Shown: positions 12,060 to 21,180 of the stretch, piece by piece
Numbering within the stretch: the first letter of the stretch is position 1
Layout: each line of letters opens with the position of its first letter
Assembly: GCA_031841125.1 (NCBI GenBank)
Contig: CM063112.1
Span: 25,322,603-25,386,602, forward strand
DNA length: 64,000 nucleotides
Direction of reading: 5' to 3'
From: Acanthococcus lagerstroemiae
Lineage: Eukaryota; Arthropoda; Insecta; Hemiptera; Eriococcidae
Program-made: the position numbers and the translations under genes
The notes under the pieces: generated by a model
The model's database searches: none
Seen by the model: the letters and a program-made list of their open reading frames with translations, nothing else
What the model was told of the DNA's origin: nothing

Positions 12060-12960
12060 CAAACCAAGAATATATTACATTCCAATCAGCACGGTTTTAG
12101 GAAAGTCTATTCAGTGCAAACTAATTTGATGAAATTCACAAATGGTACCATACAACCTTTTCTAATGAAGGGCATTTAGATTCAATTTACACAGATTCGG
12201 CTTTTGATACAGTTAATCATAGAATTTAACTTGTAAAGTTACATAATGTTGTTTTCTCAGAGGACCTGATTAATCTATTTCACTCATATTTAGGTAATAG
12301 AATGTAATTTATAGAGTACAGGAGGAGGGGTCCACATACTACAAGAGTATACAGGCGTTCCCCAGGTATCTATCTTGGAACCATTTCTATTTTTAATATT
12401 TGTCAGTGACATAGCAGAAAACATTCTATACTTGAATGTCTTACTATATGCAGATGCTATAAAGTTGTATAAAATGATAGCTTCTGAAGACGATTGCACC
12501 AAGCTACAGCATGACCTTGACTTGATAACTCACTGAAGCGACAATAACTTATTGCCTTTCAATATTGGTAAATGTGAAAAAATAAGTTCTACAAGACGAA
12601 GAAGGCCCATCTCATTTAACTATAAAATAAAAAATGCACCACTACGAAGCGTGAGTTTTGTGAAAGATTTGGGAGTTCCTTTGATCTCAAAACGATTGTT
12701 CATTATGCATATCGAGTACAAATCCTTGAAACGTAAAAGAATAGTTGGTTTTATAAAACAAACAAAAATTTGAAACTGTGAAAATATTGTATACTGTTTG
12801 TTAGATCAATTTTGGAATTCTCTGCCATGATTTGGAACCCTACAACGCAAAAAGATATTACTGAAATTGAAAAAATTCAAAAAGTTTTTTAAAATGTCTA
12901 CAATATAAAGTTTTCATGTACTGTCCTCCTGATATCACTTATAATGAGCTTCTCATTGGG
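12060..12960 (+). pseudogene. decayed LINE reverse transcriptase (CR1/jockey-like)
   Basis: Across frames, the conceptual translation follows the reverse transcriptase order of CR1/jockey-type LINEs. NQHGFRKVYSVQTNL lies near 12080; then come SIYTDSAFDTVNHRI (palm, first Asp), INLFHSYLGNRM, a GxSLGPILF-like block near 12365, a degraded ADD-like block near 12450, and FNIGKCEKISSTRRRRP with SFVKDLGVPL around 12552-12680. The frame is interrupted by many stops and frameshifts. The 5' endonuclease and 3' end are not recognised. A dead fragment; identification by residue pattern is good, the clade is tentative. Confidence 0.8.
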
Positions 12961-13439
12961 TTTGAGGTTTTGAATCTGGAAAATAATGTATGAATTTTGG
13001 GTTGCAATGTAACTTCGCTTACACAAGATTATTTCACAGAAGGCATACCCTGCGGGGATCCACGGAGTAGGGGTACTGCTGCCACTGTCGGGGACATCAC
13101 GTTGCGCCTTAAGTTAGCTTTGCCGTAGGAACATAGCAATATTGGCCAGAGGGGCCCGATTTGTACCTGATGTGAAAGTCCAGGAACTGGAAACCTATGT
13201 ATTGAGATGTGACACGACTGACTGTCAGAGAATGCGAGGTCAGGTGGATGATCTTAGAGATGATACTCGTATCTTAGCGGCTAAGATAGGTGGATAAGAG
13301 CGCTTAACTTTGGGTTTTTCATAGTGTCCCAAGTTGAACGAATTACTCTGAATCCTGCCGACTGAACTCAGGGTGCCCGTTTCCCCCCCCCCCCTAAAAT
13401 AACATTCCCTGACTTTCCCCTAAGAACATAAATGATAGT
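12961..13439. other. no recognised gene
   Basis: A GC-richer stretch near 13040-13310 can be read as a polar, Arg/Asp-rich peptide (PDVKVQELETYVLRCDTT and following), but without a recognised domain. A C10-type homopolymer lies near 13383. Confidence 0.4.
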
Positions 13440-14355
13440 ATTAAAAAATTAGGATTGAACATAAATGAAGAAAAAACCCAAGCAGTACTATTGTCCAAAA
13501 AAAAGTCTTAGTTATAAAACCTGAATTAAAATATCTTGGCGTTATTATAGACCAGAACTTAAACTTTTCAAAACATGTTGAAAATGTAATAGTTAAAACA
13601 AAGCAGTACTCTAATACCTTCCGCGCGCTTTACGGAAATACCTATGGATATGATTTCAAAAACAGAATAACCCTATATAATGCTATCTTTCGATCACTAA
13701 CTGAATATGCTTCATTGTCCTATGCAAAAAATATTACTCAGATAACTACAAGCAGGTTAATAAGCCTACAACGACACATCTTGATCAGCATAATTTCAGG
13801 TTATAAAACTATATCTTTTTCATCTACAAATGTGATCGCTGTAATTCTCCCAGTTGATCTGCAAATTAAACAGACAAACATGATCAAGAATGTAAAAATC
13901 GAACACAATAAAAACAAATACTCCAGACAAACCACCAGGGACAATATACTCAAAATTAAAGAAACAATAACCCAAGAATGGCAGATTACATATAATGAAG
14001 CAGAAACTGGACCAATAACAAAACTTTTTCTACCCAACATTCGCAACCGGCTAAAATGTACTTACTTTGAAACAAATTTTTACTTCACTCAATTTTTGAC
14101 TGGACACGGCAACTTCAACCAATATTTAACAGAAAAAATTAAAGTAAAAAGTGACAGTACAGTCATGTACAAACTGCAACCAAAATGAAACAGACAACCC
14201 AATGCACATAAAAAACTGCACCTTCTTTCAAAACACAATCCAGAGATATGAGATGAACTTAGTAATGACTGACCTCACAACCTTGAACAAAAAAGATTTT
14301 AAAAATTATGTTAAGAATATAACAATATTATTAAAAATGAAACCTAGCACATAAG
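13440..14355 (+). pseudogene. LINE ORF2 3' portion (R1-clade-like)
   Basis: Translation yields ELKYLGVIIDQNLNFSKHVE (thumb region after the reverse transcriptase), LYNAIFRSLTEYASLSYA, then NVIAVILPVDLQIK, FLTGHGNFNQYL and the C-terminal finger CTNCNQNETDNPMHIKNC. This order is typical of R1-type LINE polyproteins, which reverse-transcribe their RNA at the nicked target. Two frame changes are needed, near 13515 and 14160. The polymerase active site lies upstream and is absent. A related fragment lies at 16860-17500. Confidence 0.85.
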
Positions 14356-14814
14356 AAATATGTAATACTCGAACTCACATGGAGGTCGCTCTGATAAACC
14401 GCAAGGTAAAAGGGCTACCTCCTCGTGAAGAAATAAGTATTTGTTAAGTCAATCTTCTTATTGTTGAAAATAAACAATAAACAAATTTAAAAAAAATTGC
14501 GGCAAGATGAGGAACAGCTCTTCATGTATTTCCGGATGACATTCACTGCGATCAACTTCCACCGAAAATAGAACATAATATCCGCAAAGAAAACCCGAGT
14601 TTACATAAAGTGATTGGACCAATGTAACAGTTAGCAGCCACATTACGGCGATTAATAGAAATGAAATACTTGTATCCGAATGCGTACATGTGTATATTTC
14701 AAAATAAGACATAATAATATTAAAATTAAAATGAAAGTCCAATGAAACTCATAATACTACAAATCTGTATATATCTAAAATACATAACTATTAATTTTTT
14801 TATTAAAACCCAAT
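14356..14814. other. no recognised gene
   Basis: AT-rich sequence, likely the 3' untranslated remainder of the preceding LINE up to about 14480. A 94-codon minus-strand frame (14458-14742) shows hydrophobic stretches but no known domain. Confidence 0.4.
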
Positions 14815-14815
14815 G

Positions 14816-15148
14816 AAGCTTGTGCAGTACTGCGAAAATTAATTGGCCCTTTGCTCCATGGAAATTAAACGGTCCTTTCAACCGTGCCAATTAATTAGCC
14901 CTCTGATCTGTGCAAATTGGCTCGCTCAACATGCACACATTCAATGTACTCATACAAATACAAGAAAAATTTACATTATTGTAGGTATAATGTAAATTTT
15001 TCTGATATTTATAAGAATAAATTGAACAAGCATATGTCGAGCGGGACAATTAATTTGGACGGATCAAAGCACCAATTAATTTACACGGGTGAAAGGGCCA
15101 ATTAATTTACCCGGATCAAAGGGCCAATTAATTTGCACGGTATTGTAC
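14816..15148. repeat. 330-bp near-complete palindrome (foldback element)
   Basis: The whole segment is one long inverted repeat centred at 14983. The centre is a perfect 16-bp stem (14964-14979 with 14987-15002) around a 7-base loop. Outward, the arms continue to pair imperfectly: GCTCGCTCAACATGC against its mirror at about 15022-15038, then AATTAATTGGCCCTTTG-type units at both ends. The arms consist of about 27-bp tandem units close to CAATTAATTTGCACGGATC. RNA from either strand would fold into a long hairpin. Probably a foldback or MITE-type element. Confidence 0.85.
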
Positions 15149-15357
15149 CTAGGTAAAAAAGAAAAGGAAGTTTGAAAATAAAATTAAAAAAAACAAGTCC
15201 AATGAGACTGAAATCATACCGTACATACTCGTAAAATGCAAACTTAATTTAGTTATAAATACTATGCTTCAGAAAAATTATCATTTCTGCATTGATCATC
15301 GATTGGCTGCCTGCGCCTTGTCAAGTCCCTAATGTCTTGGGCATACACTGAACCATT

Positions 15358-17891
15358 TCACACGTTGTTGTCAGAAGTACAGGCATCTTCTTGGAAGGAC
15401 AAATGGGAATTGCGATAGTTTGGAGACTGTGGACTGCGAGTAGAAGCAAGTTCGGTGTACTGGCAGGTGGAGGGATGAGAGAGAGTGGAGGTAGAGGAAG
15501 ACTGAACAGGTGCGGCAAAAGGAAAATGCATATAACCGCGTGATAGTGATCCAAAAAAGGGAGCAGATGAGGAAAACGGATGATATGGTGACGGAGAATG
15601 ATTAGTGTTTATTGTAGAAGGCCGGGATGCATGGTGTTCGCCCAATCCAGTATTCAACAATCGAGAAATGCGATTCCTGATTCTCTTTTGTCGCCGTGGA
15701 AGAAGTCTTTTAAACCTTTGTGCATAGTCAAGGAAAATACGGTCCACATCGTCGAAATCGAGCGCACTTGATCCTATAATGTACGTACATCCATCAATCG
15801 CTGACGACTCAACTCCTACAGTCTTATCTTCTTTGTACTGCCTCTCCAGTGAAGAAGGCTGTTCAAAGGTTCGGTGCGACGCAGCTCTTTCAGCTGTGGA
15901 AGTCCTGTTTGTCGTGGGATTGCTATCAGGTGACACACTAGTGTCGTGTATTGCGTACTCTGTTGATCTTAAAGTACCGTGGTCAATGGCATTGTCGCGA
16001 TGTCTTTCATGTGATACTGGAAGTTGATTTCTTAGGTCCTCATTTATGTGAAAAGATGCGACTGGTGGACGACTACTATGAGCTTCATTTTCTACTACCA
16101 TCAAAGTGAACTCACGCTGATCATTCGACTGGACGATGGTTGGTCTTAAAAATGGTTTTAGAAAGCTCATTCGGTTTGCCAAGTACCAGTTGCCGAGCCC
16201 TCTATTAGTTTTCTGAGGAGCTTCCTGACAACGTATGTACGTCGTATAAGTTTTCTTCAAATTGTTCCATCGCCGTTTTGCAGTCTTTCCTGCACTGGTA
16301 TCACGCTCGTCTGCAAATAATACTCACATAATGTATTTTCCCTCACTATAGAAAAGGGAAAGTGTGGAGAACGGTAATTAATCATATTATTGTAATTTTT
16401 CTCTCTTTGTGTATATATCTTTATTTTTGCATTGTTTTAAAACCTGCTTTTCAACTGTTCGCGATTTTGTTCAACGTATAAGTATGTGCCATGCAATTTA
16501 ACATCGATTGAAACTCTTATGCATGCTTACAATTTTGTTTTGAGAAGAAAATATTTCATGTAATTTTGAAATCAAGTCGAAGTATTTTTTTGATTGCGTA
16601 TCAAAGTCTTCTTCATTCAAAGCTTATTTATGTATGTATGAATTTAATTTTTGTTTTTTCAACAAAAAAAATTTGTCAAATAAATTATCCGACTTTTTAA
16701 CGTATCCGACGTCACTTCGCCCGATGAAGTCCGATAACTGAGGTTCTACTATATTGAAGATATAAAAAAATTCGGTTTGAACTAAAAAAGAAAAGCTGCC
16801 CTTGTCAGGTTCATGGTGGATGATGGGCTCACATTCTATTATCCTAAACTTAATAAATGCGGAGGTATCTGTTAGAAGGGCGTCCGTTCCATAAGAAATA
16901 CATTAAACGGGACGCCCTTTTGACAGATAACTCCTCAAATAAATAAAAAAATAAGAAAATTAGAAAAGAGCAAAGGAAAATACTATTAGATGTTATAATC
17001 GCCAACAGAACTGTGGCATACGCAGCAACAAATGTAATTGCCGGAATACTACCCACTGACTTGCCAATACGGAAAAGCAATGAAATCAATATCAGGTAAT
17101 TGTCGTGTAGGTGATAGTGAAAAACAAAAGAAGAAAACAATGCAGAAATAAGAATCTAAAACCACCTCTAGCAGGAGGAATACGACTCAGAAGAAACAGG
17201 AAGAAGAACCTATAGACTGTTACCTAAAATTGAACAAAGATTAAATAAAACACTAAAATCTAACTTCAACCTACCTAACCCAATTCTTAACTTTCCACGG
17301 AAACTTTGGAGAATACTACAAAAAATACAAACTGATAGACATAGATACGAGTACAAATTGTAAAGAAGAGATTTCAGACACTCCAGCACGCACTTTCTTA
17401 AACAGTTCAGCATTTAAACAAATCAGCACAAAACATAAAATAGAAGAAATAGATTGGAAATGGTTTCTAAATAACAAACGACACCTTAAAAACCACCAAT
17501 GATGTTAATGAAATAAAGAAAAACTGTAAATGAATAAGGTCGCTGTTTTGTTAATTGTCAAGTTAAATTAGGTTACACTAAATGTTAAATCGCGATCTCC
17601 TGGTGACCACTCCTAAGCTAGACAGCAAAAGTGTTAAGTCATAAAAAAATAAGAATGTAATGTTATTAATAGTTAATAAAGAAATAAAATATGTACTTGA
17701 CCTGGGTTTCAAGATTGTAAATATACATTGTACGTATTCATATTTGACTTACCTTTCTGTAAATTCAACTCTTTCGCCACAGCTTCGAAGGCCTCAGCCC
17801 TCGATCTCCGATCTGCATAGTACCACATAATGGACGTATCATAAAGGCAGGGACGCTTGCGCACAGACTCAATCAATTCCTCAGTCGACAT
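15358..17891 (-). CDS. MADF-BESS domain protein, two exons
   Basis: A minus-strand gene. Exon 1 is 17891-17753 and exon 2 is 16310-15358, joined over a 1442-bp intron with a GTAAGT donor and a TTTGCAG acceptor in matching phase. The product is 363 residues. Residues 5 to about 90 form a MADF domain (ELIESVRKRPCLYD, then RRWNNLKKTYTTYI across the junction), a Myb-like DNA-binding fold. The Ser/Thr/Pro-rich middle is low in structure. Residues 234-265 (DVDRIFLDYAQRFKRLLPRR onward) match the BESS protein-interaction motif, which typically mediates contacts between such nuclear regulators. I chose ATG 17891 because the MADF domain starts right after it; an in-frame ATG at 17921 is possible. No stops or frameshifts are seen. 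The intron holds LINE and pogo debris. Likely a sequence-specific transcriptional regulator; the target is unknown. A member of an expanded, transposon-associated MADF family is also possible. Confidence 0.85.
16678..16750. mobile_element. solo pogo/Tigger-like terminal sequence (tentative)
   Basis: Read on the minus strand, the block starts AGTAGAACCTCAGTTATCGG and repeats ATCCGAC/TCGGAC, as the ends of Tigger-type elements do. It lies in the MADF-BESS intron. No opposite end or transposase was found. Confidence 0.4.
16860..17500 (+). pseudogene. LINE ORF2 C-terminal fragment (R1-clade-like)
   Basis: AYAATNVIAGILPTDLPIRK (near 17015-17075) is homologous to NVIAVILPVDLQIK of the LINE at 13440-14355. 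Further on, FHGNFGEYYKKYKL, DTPARTFLNSSAF and IDWKWFLNN match the C-terminal finger region of R1-type polyproteins. Frames shift repeatedly. The fragment lies in the MADF-BESS intron on the opposite strand. An AT-rich tail ending near 17700 may be its 3' untranslated part. Confidence 0.7.
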
Positions 17892-17921
17892 TGTACACAG
17901 GTGACGAAAAGTCAACGACAC

Positions 17922-18633
17922 GTCCTGAACTGAGCCCTGAACCTAGCAACTGGTTCGCAAAAGAAAGAACTCCTCCCCCCCCCTCTCAAGAAAAAAAAAA
18001 CACCAAAAAAACGAATGTTAGATACGAAATCGCATTATATCACCCCTCTACTGGGTACTGGAAATGTGATGTGAACAATCGTCATAGAATTGGGCAAAAT
18101 GCGACCATTGTACAAAACAACATCGGATTGGTTAAGAAAGGAGAAGGAAGTTCCTTGGCGAAAGCAACTGAGACTTTCTAAATGACACAAAGACTATCAT
18201 AGGTAAATCGGCTGTACTCTCTAACGTTTCATGTTTTTGGTTTGAAGTGAATTTTGGTGCGCATTCGCGTTGTTTCGTGGTTTATGCTAATTCGAAAATC
18301 TAGTCAGTTTCACTGAGCATATCTTTTTATCTTGTCCTTAGAATACACTACGTTACCTATATGCGGGTGTACTTAAAGGTGAGAAGCAGCCGGACGCGAC
18401 AGAGGACCGAACAAAGCACAACGAGCGAATCGGATGCGGTATCTCGGAGTTCAACACGAGAACTAGCTGCAATTCTGTAGCCATGGGAAGCAGGAGGTGA
18501 ATAGTTGTGTAGTGCTTGACGATGGACATCATTGAAGACAGTTCTGCGGGACGTCATCAACTGCACTCCCATAGTTGGCTTCTGCGCTAGTTAGCGGATC
18601 ACGAGCATAGTCAGGGTGAGTCAGACTGGGCTG
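17922..18633. other. upstream flank of the MADF-BESS gene; nothing recognised
   Basis: This should hold the promoter of the minus-strand gene starting at 17891. I see no convincing TATA box or initiator. C-rich and A-rich runs lie near 17975-18010. Short frames (17891-18181 plus, 18357-18572 minus) lack domains. Confidence 0.4.
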
Positions 18634-19252
18634 GACTCACTTATCTAGAGCAACCATAGAGGAAGGTCGCGCCTTCCAGAACCTTTGGCCAATGTAGTAG
18701 CACTAAGAGCTGCAGCCTTATCAGGAAGCACTCTGACAAGGAGGTGGGAAGCATCCAGTTGATGGCTTGAGTCAGGTGCTAACTTCCGCAGCACGTTATA
18801 GCCATCGTTGATGCATCAGCGTTGGGGTATTCTGCTGTTCTACTGTCATTCATTGATGGTGTAAAGGGCAGATGGTCTGCGTGACCACCTGGGCACACTC
18901 CTGGGCGACACTGGAGGGGGCTACTCTTGGTGTTAGGACTGGAACCTATGTAGCTTCATCGCACCAAGTCAACTAAGGGAGCGACACCGGGCTCGGGTGG
19001 GGAACTGGGAAACTTACACAGGAGTTCAGAGGCATCCCACTCGCAGATGGAACACTCATTGCACGCGGCAGATGACGCTGGGCCGATCACTCAGCGCTAA
19101 GGGCGGCGAGGCCGTCTTGCTAAAAGTTGTGCTCACTTTGGTGCAAGAGCTAATTGTATTACATTCACTGGTTTGCAGCCGATACATAAAAAAAACCAAC
19201 AGAAAAATCTTACAATCGGTAGTTTCTTCTTTGGAGGAGGCAGATCTCGGTA
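18634..19252 (+). repeat. 0.6-kb dispersed repeat, copy 1
   Basis: Closely similar in direct orientation to 28858-29462, beginning GACTCACTTATCT and ending CAGATCTCGGTA. Long shared phrases include AGCACGTTATA-CCATCGTTG and CTGGGCGACACTGGAGGGGG. The sequence is GC-richer than its surroundings and has no long open frame in common between the copies. I see no terminal inverted repeats. It may be a SINE, a solo LTR or a LINE 3' region; I cannot choose. Confidence 0.85.
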
Positions 19253-20059
19253 CAGATTGATACATGGGAGACCGTGAAATGTCCCGCAGCCAAGCCTTTA
19301 CACTGGTGTTACAAGAACACGGCTCCCTTGACCGGGTGAACACGATGGATAACAATAAAATAGGGCGGACCCATGACAACTGTTGGGTTGGTACGGGTCG
19401 AAGTACGAACCTACGAACTCTCGAAAGCTAAGCGCGTACGAACCTCCGAAAGAAAAGACGCGTGGTGTCGTTCGAACGTGTATTTCAAAACTCCTAGTTT
19501 TACTTTGAAACAGGTTGTCGCGAGGGTGAAAAAACCGACCGCGCGTTAACGTCGCTCTCTCTCTCTCGGAGGGTGCGTTTTTTAGGTCACTCAACGAGAG
19601 AGAACGGCGGCCGCTACACAACAAACAACGAGGGCAAATACAGAATCGACATCACATGAATAATCAATAAATAACTAAATAGTAAAAATATAATCAAGCC
19701 CGATGTGAAAAGGGGAGGATCCACTCCTCTGGTACTAGACCTACTTAAAAAAGGGAGAGCCCATCGAAAAATAGGGAAGGTAAATGAGAACCGAATTAAA
19801 TGGACAGGACGCGTACCATTGCCAGGGGGTACGTAGCCTTATGAAAGGGCGAATGGTTCTCTAATAATTTGCTCTCACCCAAGCCCTAGAACCGCCCCTT
19901 CGAGCATTACCTCAGGGAAATCGGGGCGCCTTTTTTCTTTTTAGGGCTGCCTTAGCCCTCTTCTCTTCTTGCCGGAATCGGCCTAGGTCGACTGCGCTAT
20001 CTTCCTGGCAAATACCCGTATCACTAGCCCCGTGGTTTATGACAGTGAGTCCTCAAAAC
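19253..20059. other. no recognised gene
   Basis: Contains TACGAACCT-CGAA phrases near 19402-19450, a short CTCTCTCTCT run near 19556, and a GC-rich stretch at 19800-20030 that may be the distal part of the neighbouring SINE. The 108-codon minus-strand frame 19298-19624 shows no domain. Confidence 0.4.
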
Positions 20060-20308
20060 TTGCCTGCGGCTTATCAGCCAGGGCGGCTTATATTCCCGGA
20101 AATACACAGCTTTCAAATACTGGCGACCGAATTCACACTTCTCGGAAGCCTCTGCTGTAAGTGGTTGTGACTCTGTGTACGTTATCAGACCGCCTTGTTA
20201 GAATGTGTGACGAGTTCTTTCTTGCATTACTGATAACGATACCGACCTTAGGAATCGAACCCGATACCTTCGGGTTATGATGCCGAGTTCTTACCGTTAC
20301 GCCACAGC
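20060..20308 (-). mobile_element. tRNA-derived SINE
   Basis: On the minus strand, 20308-20223 has a tRNA-like head. TGGCGTAACGGTAAGAAC fits an A box with D-arm, an anticodon-like loop reads CATCATAA, and GGTATCGGGTTCGATTCC contains a B box. The loop and flanks are closest to elongator tRNA-Met. The acceptor-stem halves do not pair, and a long unrelated body follows, so this is a SINE promoter head rather than a working tRNA gene. The 3' limit is approximate. Confidence 0.65.
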
Positions 20309-20474
20309 CAGTGGCGTAACGTCGGGGGGCACAGGAAGGCACGTGCGCCCCCAATAGTTTTACATAGTCCTCTAATATCGGCGATTTTTAAAAAATATCG
20401 CAATTTTCGACTTTTTCTCCCTTGAAAACCTCATTGTGGTCCCCTCCTTTGGGAAACCCCTAGTTACGCCACTG
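20309..20474. mobile_element. 166-bp hAT-type MITE
   Basis: It starts CAGTGGCGTAAC and ends GTTACGCCACTG, a perfect 12-bp terminal inverted repeat of a form common in hAT-derived MITEs. The interior is AT-rich and non-coding. It abuts the head of the SINE on its left. A clean 8-bp target duplication is not visible. Confidence 0.75.
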
Positions 20475-20584
20475 CACAGAGCCACTAATTACGACAACCA
20501 TAAAAACAAAATTCATTTAGAAAATGAAAAATTAAATGATGTAATTTTGAATTTAGATACGAAAACAGGCCGAAAGGGTGGATG

Positions 20585-20624
20585 CCATATTTCTACCGCC
20601 CCTGGATCCTCCGAAAGGGGCCAT
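20585..20624. repeat. short dispersed repeat, also at 63659-63698
   Basis: ATATTTCTACCGCCCCTGGA and the following CCGAAAGGGGC recur with few changes near 63663-63698. Probably a fragment of a mobile element family. Confidence 0.6.
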
Positions 20625-20901
20625 AAGATAAAATGTAACACAAAAAACAAAAAAATGGATAGGACCGTCAGTAAAGGACAAAGATGAAATTTGACTCTCA
20701 GTTTGGGGAGGGGGGGGGGGGTGGAGAAGGAAAATTTGCCGACAAATATTTTTCTTTTTAACTAAAAATTCGCCGATTTTTTAATTAAAATATTCCTCAA
20801 TTGAAAAAGAAATCAATAAAAACAAACAAATAAACGTTCTTAGGAAATGAAAAATTCAAATGAACAGTTTCAAAATTTGCCAACTGCCAAATTATTGAAG
20901 G

Positions 20902-21180
20902 CAGGAACGTACCGATAAAGGGGCAGTGGGGAAGGAAAAATTTACCATTTCGGTCAGGCAAGTTGACAAAATCTTAACAAGTTAAAAGTTGTTGTTTTTT
21001 TTTTTTTTTTTTGTTTAATCATTGAAATTTAAGTTGAGAGGTTGGGAAAACCCAACAAGTCAAAGGTTTTTCTTCTTTTGCATTGACACTTGGGAATTTT
21101 GAGTTGAGTCAGTTGTCACTTTCACAATTTTTACCCCCCCCCCCCCTTCACCTCAAGAAAAACTCTTCGGTACGTCCCTG
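20902..21180. mobile_element. CAGGGACGTAC-family transposon, copy 1
   Basis: The ends CAGGAACGTACCGA and TTCGGTACGTCCCTG are inverted repeats. The interior has the same phrases as 28410-28785 (AATTTACCATTT, TTGATACTTGGGAATTTTGAG-type units, poly(T) and C-run tracts, CCTCAAGAAAAACTC). The flanking octamers do not match, perhaps because of later change. Non-autonomous, non-coding. Confidence 0.8.

Noticed and set aside
20223..20308. Functional tRNA-Met gene
   Set aside because: A and B boxes are present, but the acceptor stem does not pair and a SINE body follows.
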